Assembly (NCBI RefSeq): GCF_042650565.1
Contig: NZ_JBHSBH010000011.1
Coordinates: forward strand, 62,001-126,000
Direction: 5' to 3'
From: Nocardiopsis_B sediminis
Lineage (GTDB): Bacteria > Actinomycetota > Actinomycetes > Streptosporangiales > Streptosporangiaceae
DNA: 64,000 nt
The position numbers and the translations under genes were made by a program. The notes beneath the pieces are model-generated. The model had not been told where the DNA came from and ran no database searches. It saw only the letters and a list, made by a program, of their open reading frames with translations. Below, piece by piece: positions 43,921 through 53,005 of this stretch (the first letter of the stretch is position 1; each line of letters opens with the position of its first letter).

Positions 43921-45429
43921 ATGCAGCGTGAACCGCATGTCGTGGTCGTGGGGGGCGGGGTCTCCGGGCTGACCGCCGCCTACCGGCTGACCAGGAACGG
44001 GGCCAGGGTCACCGTCCTGGAATCCGCCCCGCGGCCGGGCGGCAAGCTCCACACATCGGACGTGGCGGGCGTCCCGGTCGACTCCGGCGCCGAATCCGTC
44101 CTCGCGCGGCGCCCCGAGGCCCTCGACCTCATCCGCGAGCTGGGGCTCGGCGACCGCCTGGTGTACCCGGCGCGGGTCCCCGCGGCCATCTACAGCCGCG
44201 GGCGGCTGCGCGCCTTCCCCGCCGGCCACGTCATGGGCGTCCCGGGGAGCCTGCGGGCGCTCGCCCGCAGCGGGGTGCTCTCCCCGGCCGGCACCCTGCG
44301 GGCGGCGCTCGACCTGGTGCTGCCGCGGACCGCGGTCCGCGGCGACGTCCCCGTCGGCGCCTTCGTGGGGGCCCGGCTGGGCCGCGAGGTGGTGGACCGG
44401 CTGGTGGAGCCCATGCTGGGCGGCGTCTACGCGGGCCGGGCCGACCGCCTCTCCCTCGACAGCACCCTGCCGCAGATCGCCGCGGTCGCGCGCACGGACC
44501 GCTCCCTGCTGCGCGCGGTGCGCGCGATCACCGGGCGCGCGGCGGGCGCGCCCCCGGCGCCGGTGTTCGCCACCCTCAACGGCGGGCTGGCCGGGCTGGC
44601 CGACGCGCTCATCGAGCGGTCGGGCGCCACCGTGCTCACCTCCACCACCGTCCGCGGGCTCGCCCCCGAAGGCGCCGGGTGGCGCCTGACCACCGGACCC
44701 GCCGCCGGGGAGGGGGCGGGGCGGACCCGCGACGCCGACGCCGTCGTGCTCGCCTGCCCCGCGCCCGCGGCCGGCCGCCTGCTGCGCCCCTTCGCCCCCG
44801 CCGCGGCCGAGGAGCTGGCCGGCATCGCGTACGCGAGCATGGCCATCGTCACCCTGGCCTACCCGGCTTCCGCCTTCGCCCGGCCACCCGCCGGCAGCGG
44901 GTTCCTCGTGCCCGCCCGCGAAGGCCGCGCCATCAAGGCCGCGACGTTCAGCAGCGTCAAGTGGCCCTGGCTGGCCGGGGAGCTGGCCGCCCGCCCCGGA
45001 CCCGAGACCGTCGTCATCCGCTGCTCGATCGGCCGCGTCGGCGAGGAGGCCGTGCTCCAGCGGTCCGACGACGACCTCGCCGCGCTGGCCGTCGCCGACC
45101 TCGCCGCCATCTGCGGCATCAGCGGGCCCCCGGCCGATATCCGGGTCACCCGCTGGGGCGGCGGCCTGCCGCAGTACGACGCCGGGCACGGCGCCCGCAT
45201 CGGCCGCGTCCGCGCGGCGCTGGCCGGCCACCCCGCCCTCGCCGTTTGCGGCGCCGCCTACGACGGCGTGGGCATCCCCGCCTGCATCGCCGGGGCCACC
45301 GGCGCCGCCGAGCACATCGCGGCGGCCCTGCCCGCCGCCCGCACCGCCGGCACCGGCGCCCGCTCGGCGCGCCGCCCCGCGCCGGCGCCGTCCGGCCCAC
45401 CGTCCGACACACAAGGAGAAGCCCCATGA
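43921..45429 (+). CDS. hemY: protoporphyrinogen/coproporphyrinogen III oxidase (HemY/CgoX)
   Basis: FAD enzyme oxidising the porphyrinogen macrocycle, 502 aa. The FAD-binding loop VVGGGVSGLTAAYRL is at the N-terminus, followed by LESAPRPGGKLHTSD. The conserved GVYAGRADRLSL and a C-terminal FAD motif GVGIPACIAGATGAAEHI complete the family pattern. In Gram-positive bacteria with HemQ this enzyme makes coproporphyrin III. Its TGA overlaps the hemQ ATG (ATGA), so the two are translationally coupled. The C-terminal ~35 residues are low complexity. Confidence 0.93.
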   Translation: MQREPHVVVVGGGVSGLTAAYRLTRNGARVTVLESAPRPGGKLHTSDVAGVPVDSGAESVLARRPEALDLIRELGLGDRLVYPARVPAAIYSRGRLRAFPAGHVMGVPGSLRALARSGVLSPAGTLRAALDLVLPRTAVRGDVPVGAFVGARLGREVVDRLVEPMLGGVYAGRADRLSLDSTLPQIAAVARTDRSLLRAVRAITGRAAGAPPAPVFATLNGGLAGLADALIERSGATVLTSTTVRGLAPEGAGWRLTTGPAAGEGAGRTRDADAVVLACPAPAAGRLLRPFAPAAAEELAGIAYASMAIVTLAYPASAFARPPAGSGFLVPAREGRAIKAATFSSVKWPWLAGELAARPGPETVVIRCSIGRVGEEAVLQRSDDDLAALAVADLAAICGISGPPADIRVTRWGGGLPQYDAGHGARIGRVRAALAGHPALAVCGAAYDGVGIPACIAGATGAAEHIAAALPAARTAGTGARSARRPAPAPSGPPSDTQGEAP

Positions 45430-46130
45430 CCGCCGGCCACAACGGCACGCCCGACCCCGAAGAACTGAACAAGCTCATCCGCTACACCATGTGGTCGGTG
45501 TTCTCGTCCGGCGACCTCGCCGGCCTGGACCGCGCCGCCGCCGGCGGCGAGCTGACCGCGCTGCTCGACGGGGCGGCCCAGAAGGGCGTCACCACCCGCG
45601 GCACCTACGACCTCCAGGGCTTCCGCGCCGACGCCGACCTCATGTTCTGGTGGATCGCCGACACCCCCGAGCAGCTCCAGGAGGTCTACGCCGGGTTCCG
45701 GCGCACCGCGCTGGGCCGCGCCGCCACCCCGGTGTGGTCGGTGATGGGCCTGCACCGCCCGGCGGAGTTCAACCGGGGCCATGTCCCCGCGTTCCTGGCC
45801 GGCGAGGAGCCGCGCGAGCACATCTGCGTCTACCCCTTCGTCCGCTCGCTGGAGTGGTACCTGCTGCCCGACGAGGAGCGCCGCGCGATGCTCGCCGAGC
45901 ACGGCCGGATGGCCGCCGGGTTCGCCGATGTGCGGGCCAACACCGTCTCGACGTTCGCCCTCAGCGACTACGAGTGGATGCTCGCCTTCGAGGCCGACGA
46001 GCTGCACCGCATCGTCGACCTGATGCGCCACCTGCGTGGCGCCAAGGCGCGCCGGCACACCCGCCTGGAGGTGCCGTTCTACACCGGCCGCCGCAAGAGC
46101 CCCGCCGAGCTCGTCGAGGCCCTGCCCTAG
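45426..46130 (+). CDS. hemQ: coproheme decarboxylase HemQ
   Basis: Last step of the coproporphyrin-dependent heme pathway: peroxide-driven decarboxylation of coproheme to heme b, 234 aa, chlorite-dismutase family. Key segments are YTMWSVFSSGD, the active-site strand YPFVRSLEWYLLP carrying the essential Tyr, and EHGRMAAGFADVRANTVSTF with the proximal His region. ATG 45426 overlaps the hemY stop by 4 nt, and AAGGAG precedes it. A strong terminator follows. Confidence 0.95.
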   Translation: MTAGHNGTPDPEELNKLIRYTMWSVFSSGDLAGLDRAAAGGELTALLDGAAQKGVTTRGTYDLQGFRADADLMFWWIADTPEQLQEVYAGFRRTALGRAATPVWSVMGLHRPAEFNRGHVPAFLAGEEPREHICVYPFVRSLEWYLLPDEERRAMLAEHGRMAAGFADVRANTVSTFALSDYEWMLAFEADELHRIVDLMRHLRGAKARRHTRLEVPFYTGRRKSPAELVEALP

Positions 46131-46162
46131 CGCGCAGGCGGGCCTACGGGGCCCGGAAACGC

Positions 46163-46200
46163 CGAAGGGGGGCGCACACCGGCGTGTGCGCCCCCCTTCG
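46163..46200. terminator. bidirectional terminator
   Basis: Perfect 17-bp stem CGAAGGGGGGCGCACAC/GTGTGCGCCCCCCTTCG with loop CGGC, between hemQ and the convergent pssA. The best terminator in the window. Confidence 0.92.
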
Positions 46201-46205
46201 TTCCG

Positions 46206-47021
46206 TCAGGCCGGGTCGCCGCTGTCGCGGCGGCCGCGCCGCCCCGTGAGGAGCAGGTGGACCGGGATCGCCAGGATCAGCACCAGGACGAGGCTGGCGC
46301 CGGAGTACAGCAGGGCGCCGCCCGCGGGGGCGTCGGCCGCCCACGCGGTCAGGCAGCCCACGCTGCCCAGGATCCAGGCCAGGACCACGAACGCCTTGCC
46401 CCCGCGCGGCTTGGGGTACTCGACCTGGCTCACCATCAGCCAGGCGACCACGAGCACCGCGGCCGCACCCACGTAGACCGGGGGGTCGAGCAGCACGATC
46501 GTGATGACCGCCATGGCCCCGAACGGGCTGGGCAGCCCCGAGAAGGTGTCCGACCCCGGGGCCTGGCAGGAGAACCTGGCCAGGCGGACCACGACCGCCA
46601 GGAGCACCGCGGCGGCGGCCACGATCGGCACCGCGCCGCCCCCGCCCGAGAGCGTGCCCCAGGCGACGACGAAGAACGCCGGGGCGAACCCGAAGCTGAT
46701 GACGTCGGCGAGGTTGTCCAGTTCGGCGCCCATGCCGCTGCCGCCGAACCGGCGCGCCACCCGGCCGTCGAACAGGTCGCAGGCGGCCGCGATGAGCAGC
46801 AGCACCACCGACGTCGCGATGGCGCTGCGCTGCAACGGGCCCTCGACGCCCGCCGACAGCTGTGCGGACTGCGCCGCCGCGAGCTGCCAGACCGCCATGA
46901 ACCCGCACAGGGCGTTGCCCAGCGTCAGGTAGTCGGCCGCGGCAAGGCGCAGCCGCGGCGCGGGCTCGTCCTGCTCGGCCAGTGCGGGGCCGGTCAGCAG
47001 GCCCGCGTCAGTCGCGGTCAA
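46206..47021 (-). CDS. pssA: CDP-diacylglycerol-serine O-phosphatidyltransferase
   Basis: Membrane enzyme making phosphatidylserine, 271 aa, CDP-alcohol phosphatidyltransferase family. The catalytic DGx2ARx8Gx3Dx3D motif is present in FDGRVARRFGGSGMGAELDN. About seven to eight membrane segments. A TTG start at 47021 with a GGGAG site nine bases upstream is preferred; it overlaps the psd 3' end by 14 nt. The open frame to 47252 lies wholly in psd antisense sense-shadow. Cotranscribed with psd, which decarboxylates its product. Confidence 0.92.
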   Translation of the reverse strand: MTATDAGLLTGPALAEQDEPAPRLRLAAADYLTLGNALCGFMAVWQLAAAQSAQLSAGVEGPLQRSAIATSVVLLLIAAACDLFDGRVARRFGGSGMGAELDNLADVISFGFAPAFFVVAWGTLSGGGGAVPIVAAAAVLLAVVVRLARFSCQAPGSDTFSGLPSPFGAMAVITIVLLDPPVYVGAAAVLVVAWLMVSQVEYPKPRGGKAFVVLAWILGSVGCLTAWAADAPAGGALLYSGASLVLVLILAIPVHLLLTGRRGRRDSGDPA

Positions 47022-47655
47022 GGCGCGTTTCTCCCGCTCTGACCTTCTGCCCGACCTCCACCGCCGGGGCGATCCCGGCCGGAAGGTAGACGTCGACCCG
47101 TGAGCCGAAGCGGATGAGGCCGATCCTCTCGCCCTGTTCCACCTTCTGCCCTTCAGCGAAATACGGGACGATACGCCTGACCATCGCGCCGGCGATTTGA
47201 ACGACCGTGATCTCACCGATCTCGGTTTCGAAGGTCCAGATGACGCGTTCATTACGCTCGCTGTCCTTGTCGAATGCGGGACGGAAGCCCCCGGGCCGGT
47301 GTTCCACGCGGGTCACGACGCCCGCCGCGGGCGCGCGGTTGACGTGCACGTTGAGGGGGTTCATGAAGACCGCCACCCGCGTGCGGCCGTCGGGCTGGGC
47401 GTCGATGCTCTGCACGACGCCGTCGGCCGCTGAAATGAGCCTCCCGCTGGCCGGTCCGCGGTCGGGGTCGCGGAAGAACCAGGCCATGCCGGCCGCCAGC
47501 CCCACCGCGGGGACGGCGAGGGCGGTGCGGGTCCGCGACCCCGGGGCCGCGAGCACGGCGGCGCCGGCCACCACGCACGCGGGGACCAGCCAGGGGGCGG
47601 AACCACGGGCCATGCGCGGCGGGGAGGACGCCGCGGAGCGATCAGGATCGGTCAT
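47008..47655 (-). CDS. psd: phosphatidylserine decarboxylase
   Basis: Makes phosphatidylethanolamine from phosphatidylserine. 215 aa, the short proenzyme type common in actinobacteria. Two hydrophobic segments near the N-terminus (residues 22-57) anchor it; GVVQSIDAQPDGRTRVAVFM and NPLNVHVNRAP are conserved. The self-cleavage site that makes the pyruvoyl group is the Ser in RFGSRVDVYLP (LGST equivalent). First gene of the psd-pssA pair. No strong Shine-Dalgarno is seen before ATG 47655. Confidence 0.93.
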   Translation of the reverse strand: MTDPDRSAASSPPRMARGSAPWLVPACVVAGAAVLAAPGSRTRTALAVPAVGLAAGMAWFFRDPDRGPASGRLISAADGVVQSIDAQPDGRTRVAVFMNPLNVHVNRAPAAGVVTRVEHRPGGFRPAFDKDSERNERVIWTFETEIGEITVVQIAGAMVRRIVPYFAEGQKVEQGERIGLIRFGSRVDVYLPAGIAPAVEVGQKVRAGETRLDRD

Positions 47656-47765
47656 TGGGAGCTTTCATGGAGATGCCTTGCGGCGATGGGACCTTCGAGG
47701 GGGCAGGCCCGGAGGTTCGTTCGGACGCGCCCGTCCGAGCGAGCGCCGGGTGCGGAGGGCCTGAC

Positions 47766-47782
47766 GGGGGAGGTCGTCCCCC
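47766..47782 (-). terminator. hairpin after msrB
   Basis: GGGGGA/TCCCCC 6-bp stem with 5-nt loop, about 37 nt after the msrB stop, in the interval before psd. Weak. Confidence 0.4.
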
Positions 47783-47818
47783 GGCCGACGGCACCCATGA
47801 AGGAGGATGCTATGCCAC

Positions 47819-48232
47819 TCAGTCGTCGGCCTCCAGGGTGAGCGCGATGGAGTTGATGCAATAGCGCTCGTCGGTGGGGGTGGGATACCCCTCCCCGCGG
47901 AACACGTGACCGAGGTGGGAGTCGCAACGGGCGCAGCGGACCTCGGTACGTATCATGCCAAGCGAGCTGTCCTCGTGCAGGGTTACCGCCGAGGTGTCCG
48001 AAGGATCATAGAAACTCGGCCAGCCACAGTGCGAATCGAACTTCTCGCTGGACCGGAAGAGCTCGGCGCCGCACGCGCGGCACCGGTAGACCCCGGCCGT
48101 GGTCGTCGACGTGTACTCGCCCGTCCACGGGCGCTCCGTGGCGGCCTGACGCAGGACCGCGAAGGCCTCGGGGTCCAGGCGCGCCCGCCACTCCTCCTCG
48201 GTCCTGCGGACCGGAGCGGTTGATTCGTCCAT
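47819..48232 (-). CDS. msrB: peptide-methionine (R)-S-oxide reductase MsrB
   Basis: Repairs oxidised methionine in proteins, 137 aa. Two CxxC zinc pairs are visible (YRCRACGAELF and VRCARCDSHLGHVF). The N-terminal WTGEYTSTTTAGVY and the catalytic region RYCINSIALTL, with the nucleophilic Cys, match the family. ATG 48232 lies 7 nt after TAGCGT on the minus strand, so the gene appears leaderless. Confidence 0.95.
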   Translation of the reverse strand: MDESTAPVRRTEEEWRARLDPEAFAVLRQAATERPWTGEYTSTTTAGVYRCRACGAELFRSSEKFDSHCGWPSFYDPSDTSAVTLHEDSSLGMIRTEVRCARCDSHLGHVFRGEGYPTPTDERYCINSIALTLEADD

Positions 48233-48239
48233 GTAAGGG

Positions 48240-48245
48240 ACGCTA
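48240..48245 (-). promoter_or_regulatory. -10 element TAGCGT, leaderless
   Basis: TAGCGT on the minus strand ends 7 nt before the msrB ATG. Confidence 0.55.
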
Positions 48246-48405
48246 CCCCCATTCGGGGATGTTCGCCGCTGGCGACCCACGCATCGCCGTTCCTGTCGAG
48301 GAAATGGCCAATGGTGGTTACGAGCCGATTTCTTCGCACTTGGGAAGTTCGTACGGATCCGGTCCGGGTACGAGCCCCGATGAGTCAGGCAGCCGGGGGT
48401 CAACC

Positions 48406-48861
48406 ATGCTCGTACCGCTTGTCCCGTACCGAAACCCGCTGGCAACCACCCGACAGCCGCTCCGTGTGGGAAGGGTCCGCTACGGCCTCCTCTGGCTGGA
48501 CCACCACGCCGCCCGCCTCGGCCTCCGCGTCCGCCCCGTCGGGGACGCGTTCGCCGGTGCCGCGTCCGAGATCCGCTGGGTCGCCAGGCTGACCGCCGCC
48601 TCGGCGGCGGCCCGCCTGGACCGGACGCGGCCGGAGCCGTGGACCGACCGCAGGCTCCTGGCGGCGGCACTGATCATCGCGCTCGGCGCCCTCGCCGTCT
48701 CATCGCTGCTGGGCTTCGCCCTGTCGCGGTGGATGGCGACCCGCCCCGGCGACGTCCTCCCCGCCGCAGGCGGGGCGGTCGTGGTCGCGGCGGTGCTGTG
48801 CGCGCTGGCCTACCTGGTCTTCGCCTCGAAGCCGCGCCGGACCCCCACACGGAAGGGCTGA
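48406..48861 (+). CDS. small membrane protein, function unknown
   Basis: 151 aa, with two hydrophobic segments near the C-terminus (LLAAALIIALGALAVSSLLG and AVVVAAVLCALAYLVF) and a basic tail. The N-terminal half is basic and hydrophilic. The coding frame has good third-position G/C from ATG 48406; upstream in-frame codons have lower GC and lie over the msrB promoter region. A GGGGG stretch precedes the start. I do not recognise a family. Confidence 0.55.
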   Translation: MLVPLVPYRNPLATTRQPLRVGRVRYGLLWLDHHAARLGLRVRPVGDAFAGAASEIRWVARLTAASAAARLDRTRPEPWTDRRLLAAALIIALGALAVSSLLGFALSRWMATRPGDVLPAAGGAVVVAAVLCALAYLVFASKPRRTPTRKG

Positions 48862-48870
48862 ACCCGGCGG

Positions 48871-48895
48871 TCCCGGCTCGCACGGCGGGCCGGGA
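48871..48895. terminator. hairpin between convergent genes
   Basis: TCCCGGC/GCCGGGA 7-bp stem (48871-48877 and 48889-48895), between the small membrane protein and the GntR gene. Confidence 0.5.
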
Positions 48896-48928
48896 TCGCC
48901 CGCTTCTGCCCCCGCTCGCGCCAGAGGA

Positions 48929-49687
48929 TCAGGCGTCGAAGTCGTACTGGAGGATGTAGGCGGATCCGTCGAGGGTCATCTCGTTGACCTCGACAGCGGA
49001 GTGGGCCGCGGTCAGCGCGGTGCGCAGCACGTCGAGCACCGGGGTGCCCGCGCTCAGGTGCAGCCGGTCGACCTCGGTCGGCGTGGGCATCCGCACCCGG
49101 ATCTCCTCGGTGAAGTGCGCGGGGGCCTGGCCCAGCTCCGCCAGCCGGGCGTAGATCCCACCGGGCCCGGTGTCGGCTTCGCCGATCGCGGTCCCGGCCG
49201 CCAGGTCCGCGGGCAGGTAGGACGTCGCGAGCTGCATCGGGCGGCCGTCGAGCCGGTAGCGCCGGCACCGCCGCAGCACGGGGGCGGCGGCGGGCAGGCC
49301 GAGGGCGCGGGAGATGTGCTCGGGCGCCGCCACGTTGCCGATCTCGATGCTGTCGGTCTCGAACCCGCGGTCGGCGGCATCGGCCTGCCAGATGGCCCGC
49401 CCGGTGGACCACAACTCGCGCGACAGCCGCCGGGGACCGTGCCGCCGCAGCGGGCGGAAGGTGCGGACGTAGACGCCCGATCCGCGGATCGCCACCACGA
49501 TGCCTTCGTTGATGAGGACCGACAGGGCCTGTCTCGCGGTGGCCCGGGCGACCCTGTACCGCTTCATGAGGTCGTTCTCGCCCGGTACCCGGTCGCCGTG
49601 CGAGAGTTCGCCGGAGGCGATCGCGGCCCGCAGGTCCTCGGCGATTTCACGGTAGACCGGAGGTGAGTCGTTTTCGGACGTCGGCAC
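48929..49687 (-). CDS. GntR family transcriptional regulator (HutC/UTRA type)
   Basis: Regulator of about 252 aa. The GntR winged helix is at about residues 10-75 (YREIAEDLRAAIASGELSHGDRVPGENDLMKRY). The UTRA effector domain follows (IEIGNVAAPEHISRALGLP...; QLATSYLPADL). GTG 49687 (VPTSENDSPPVYRE) has GAGAGG nine bases upstream; ATG 49696 would abut that site, so it is less likely. It lies near a RibD-like reductase on the same strand, but the two are separated by 246 bp and need not be linked. The 49688-49933 interval holds no gene. Confidence 0.88.
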   Translation of the reverse strand: MPTSENDSPPVYREIAEDLRAAIASGELSHGDRVPGENDLMKRYRVARATARQALSVLINEGIVVAIRGSGVYVRTFRPLRRHGPRRLSRELWSTGRAIWQADAADRGFETDSIEIGNVAAPEHISRALGLPAAAPVLRRCRRYRLDGRPMQLATSYLPADLAAGTAIGEADTGPGGIYARLAELGQAPAHFTEEIRVRMPTPTEVDRLHLSAGTPVLDVLRTALTAAHSAVEVNEMTLDGSAYILQYDFDA

Positions 49688-49933
49688 TGCGTTCATCCTC
49701 TCGCCCGGAATGCGGGGTCACACTGATCCAGATGTCACTCGTCCGTCCTTCTCTCGGCGCCACCGCACGCTTTCGGGGTGAATACCGGATTGTTTCACGT
49801 CCTACCCCGTTCGGAAGGTGCCCGCCGCGGAAGCCCCACTCGGGGTATGTCCCGTCGGGGGGTCTTTATGCGCCGCCGGGGGGCTGCCGAAACCGGCCAC
49901 TTTGGGCGCGCGTCACACCGGAATAGGCGGGGA

Positions 49934-50704
49934 TCACGCGCGCGAGTAGCTCAGGAACAGGGAGCCCGACGATTCCAGCACCCTGTTCAGCCGCAGTTCA
50001 TGGGTGTGCGCAGGGGAATCCCCGGCGACGATCCGCGACGCCGCCGGCCCCAGCAGGCGCGGGCTGACCGTCAGGCACAATTCGTCCAGGAGCCCGGCCG
50101 AGGTGAATTCGGCGAGCAGGTGCGGCCCGCCCTCCGTCAGCACGCGCAGCAGGCCCCGCTCCGCCAGGGCGGCCAAGACGGCTCCGGGCCGCACGGAGTC
50201 GTCGCCGGCCACGACCACGTCGGCCACGCGCGCCGCGGCGCGGCGCCGGTCGGCCGGGGCCGACTCGGTCGTGAACACGATCGTCCGGGCGTCCTCGGGC
50301 GCATCCGCGAGCAGATCGGGGTGGATCTCCAGGGTGCGGGTGACCACCGCCACCGGCGGGGTCGCCGGCCGGCCGCTGCGCAGCGCGCCCCACACCTCGC
50401 GCGGGCGCACGGGGCGGTACCCCTCGATCCGCGCGGTCGCCGCGCCCGCCAGCACCACATCGGCCAGGCCGCGCAGCACGCCCATCACGGCGCGGTCGGG
50501 CGGCGAGGAGAGTTCGGCGGTGCGCCCGGAGTGGCCCCAGGCGCCGCCGTCGGCGCTGGCGACCATGTTGCCGCGTAGCCAGGGCCGCTCCAGGCCCTCG
50601 GGGTAGGCGTAGGCGGCGGCGAGGTCGACGTCGGGGGCGGTGTCGCCGCCGGGCGGCGGCAGCAGCGCGCGGAAGCGCGGCGCGGTGTCGGAAAGGGAAC
50701 TCAT
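49934..50704 (-). CDS. RibD C-terminal-type pyrimidine reductase family protein
   Basis: Reductase of the dihydrofolate-reductase-like RibD-C fold, 256 aa. The N-terminal WLRGNMVASADGGAWGHSGR and MGVLRGLADVVLAGAATARIEGYRP are conserved, with TEGGPHLLAEFTSAGLLDEL near the C-terminus. NADPH is the expected cofactor. No deaminase domain is present, so this is a stand-alone relative rather than bifunctional RibD. ATG 50704 lies 8 nt after TAACCT on the minus strand and appears leaderless. Confidence 0.85.
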   Translation of the reverse strand: MSSLSDTAPRFRALLPPPGGDTAPDVDLAAAYAYPEGLERPWLRGNMVASADGGAWGHSGRTAELSSPPDRAVMGVLRGLADVVLAGAATARIEGYRPVRPREVWGALRSGRPATPPVAVVTRTLEIHPDLLADAPEDARTIVFTTESAPADRRRAAARVADVVVAGDDSVRPGAVLAALAERGLLRVLTEGGPHLLAEFTSAGLLDELCLTVSPRLLGPAASRIVAGDSPAHTHELRLNRVLESSGSLFLSYSRA

Positions 50705-50712
50705 GGGTTCCG

Positions 50713-50718
50713 AGGTTA
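50713..50718 (-). promoter_or_regulatory. -10 element TAACCT, leaderless
   Basis: TAACCT on the minus strand ends 8 nt before the ATG at 50704. Confidence 0.45.
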
Positions 50719-51071
50719 GACGCCGCCGCAGGCTGAGGGCGCGCGGCGCGGCGTACGCCCGACAGGTCGCCCCCCGTTCGGCCGCCGTGCAAACGCAATT
50801 CCCCGGGCGCACGCGGGTCCCGGGAACGCGGCTGCGGCGGCAATGGGAATCATTCCCCGGACGGCCGAAGTCCGCCGGCCGGATAGCGGGGGACCGCGCC
50901 GGATTTCCCCGGGACCGCCGGCGGCCTTTCACTGGGGGAGCGGTTCTTCCGTTCCGGCCAGGAAGGTATTCCTGACCTTGCCGAATCGCGCGCCGCGACC
51001 CCGGCGGCGCATCGGGTGACCGGGTCGGCGGGCCGGGGTATTCGACGGCGCCCTGCCGGGTGCGAATTCGC
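50719..51071. other. intergenic region without a recognised gene
   Basis: Between the RibD-like promoter and the terminator of the acyl-CoA dehydrogenase gene. GC-rich, with broken frames in all six readings and no convincing ribosome site or structured RNA. Confidence 0.5.
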
Positions 51072-51092
51072 GTGCGCCGCCACGCGGCGCAC
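51072..51092 (-). terminator. terminator after acyl-CoA dehydrogenase
   Basis: Perfect 9-bp stem GTGCGCCGC/GCGGCGCAC with loop CAC, about 78 nt after the stop. Confidence 0.65.
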
Positions 51093-51169
51093 CGCTGATC
51101 GGGGCGGAGGCCGCTGACCGATTCCGAACCCGTCCGCGACCGGAAACCGGCCCCGGCCCGGGCTCGGTG

Positions 51170-52801
51170 TCAGCCGCGCGGGCGGTTGCGGTCGATGATG
51201 GCCGCGGTGTCCGTTCCGCGGGGCAGGGTGCCGAAGACCGCGCCCCCCTCGCCGCCCAGCCGCGACCCCACGAACGCGTCGGCGACCGCCGCCGGGCTGT
51301 GGCGGATCAGCAGGGACGCCTGGAGGGTCAGCGCCATCAGCTCGACGAGCCGGCGGGCGCGCCCCTCGATCCCGTCGCTGTCGGCGAGTTCGGCGTGCAG
51401 CCGCTTGAGCGCGGCGTCGAACCGCGGATCGGCCCCCTCGGCGAGCGCGAGCTCGCCGGTGAACGCCTCGACGCCATCGGGCCGCTTGGCCATGGCGCGC
51501 AGGACGTCCAGCGCGGCGACGTTGCCCGAGCCCTCCCAGATGGAGTTCAGCGGCGACTCCCGGAACAGCCGCGGCATCCCCGACTCCTCGACGTAGCCGT
51601 TGCCGCCCAGGCACTCCAGGGCCTCGGCCGCGTGGGCGGGCTGCCGCTTGGTGACCCAGAACTTGCCCACGGCCACCGCCAGGCGGCGGAACGCGGCCTC
51701 GGCGGCGTCGCCCCGGACGGCGCGGTCGGCCGCGCCCGCCAGGCGCATCATGAGGGCGGTGGCGGCCTCGGACTCCACCGCCAGGTCGGCCAGCACGTTG
51801 CGCATCAGGGGCTGGTCGATGAGCGCGCGGCCGAAGGCGTGCCGCTCGCCCGCGTGGTGCACGGCCTGGGCCAGCCCGGCGCGCATGCCGGCGGCCGAGC
51901 CGATGACGCAGTCGAGGCGCGTGCAGTTGACCATCTCGATGATGGTGCGCACGCCGTCGCCGGGCTCGCCCACCGCCCAGGCCAGCGCGCCGTCGTACTC
52001 CAGCTCGGCCGACGCGTTTGAGCGGTTGCCCAGCTTGTTCTTCAGCCGCTGGATGTGGAAGGCGTTGCGCGTGCCGTCCTCCAGGACGCGGGGGACCAGG
52101 AAGCAGGTCAGCCCCTCAGGTGCCTGGGCCAGGGTGAGGAAGAGGTCGCCCATGGGGCCGGAGGTGAACCACTTGTGCCCGGTCAGCCGGTAGGTGCCGG
52201 CGGAGCCGGGGACGGCCCGGGTGGTGTTGGCCCGGACATCGGAGCCGCCCTGCTTCTCGGTCATCGACATGCCCGCGAGCAGGCCGTCCTTGGTCAGCGG
52301 CGGACGCAGGCCGAAGTCGTAGGTGCGCGCGGTCAGCAGCGGCTCGAACCGGGCGGCCAGGGCGGGGGAGTGGCGCAGCGCGGGCACGGCGGCGTAGGTC
52401 ATGGAGATCGGGCAGCCGTGCCCGTTCTCCACCTGGGACCACGTGTAGAACTTGGCAGCGCGGGCGACGTGGGCGCCGGGCCGGCCGTCGGCCCAGGGGG
52501 CGGCGTGCAGGCCGTGGGTCACGGCGGTGTCGGTGAGGACGTGCCAGGCGGGGTGGAAGTCGACCTCGTCGATGCGGTGGCCGTAGCGGTCGTGGGTGCG
52601 CAGCACCGGCCCGTGGGTGTCGGCCTGCTCGGCCCAGGTGTGCACGCGCGCGGTCCCGGCCAGCCGGCCCAGCTCGTGCAGCTCCGCCCCGGCCCAGCCC
52701 GCTCCTTCGCGCTCCAGCCCCTCGGTGAGCGCGGCGTCGGCGGCGACGTCGTGGCCCTCCAGCGGCCCCGGCTGGTTGAACACCTCGTGGGTGGCGGGCA
52801 T
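51170..52801 (-). CDS. AidB-like acyl-CoA dehydrogenase
   Basis: Flavoprotein of the acyl-CoA dehydrogenase superfamily, 543 aa, in the large AidB subgroup (N-terminal extension with TWAEQADTHGPVLRTHDRYG and VDFHPAWHVL). Conserved motifs are MSMTEKQGGSDVRANTT, KWFTSGPMGDLF and ESPLNSIWEGSGNVAALD; the last replaces the catalytic Glu region and is typical of AidB. E. coli AidB is an alkylation-response protein with weak isovaleryl-CoA dehydrogenase activity. ATG 52801 has GGAAAGG about eight bases upstream. Transcribed alone. Confidence 0.92.
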   Translation of the reverse strand: MPATHEVFNQPGPLEGHDVAADAALTEGLEREGAGWAGAELHELGRLAGTARVHTWAEQADTHGPVLRTHDRYGHRIDEVDFHPAWHVLTDTAVTHGLHAAPWADGRPGAHVARAAKFYTWSQVENGHGCPISMTYAAVPALRHSPALAARFEPLLTARTYDFGLRPPLTKDGLLAGMSMTEKQGGSDVRANTTRAVPGSAGTYRLTGHKWFTSGPMGDLFLTLAQAPEGLTCFLVPRVLEDGTRNAFHIQRLKNKLGNRSNASAELEYDGALAWAVGEPGDGVRTIIEMVNCTRLDCVIGSAAGMRAGLAQAVHHAGERHAFGRALIDQPLMRNVLADLAVESEAATALMMRLAGAADRAVRGDAAEAAFRRLAVAVGKFWVTKRQPAHAAEALECLGGNGYVEESGMPRLFRESPLNSIWEGSGNVAALDVLRAMAKRPDGVEAFTGELALAEGADPRFDAALKRLHAELADSDGIEGRARRLVELMALTLQASLLIRHSPAAVADAFVGSRLGGEGGAVFGTLPRGTDTAAIIDRNRPRG

Positions 52802-53005
52802 GGCACACGCCTTTCCTGTCCGGTCGCTCCGCGCCTCCCGGGGCGATGCCGTCCGCGCCGCACAGCGGCCGATGGCCGGTCCGGGGGCGGGGATCGAACG
52901 CTCTTCGGCCAGTGGTCGCCCTCACCCTACGCGCGCGCCGCACCACGAATGAAGTCGGTTCATCTCCGGTGTTTCCGTTGCCGGCGCCGTCCCCTCAAGA
53001 GAGAG

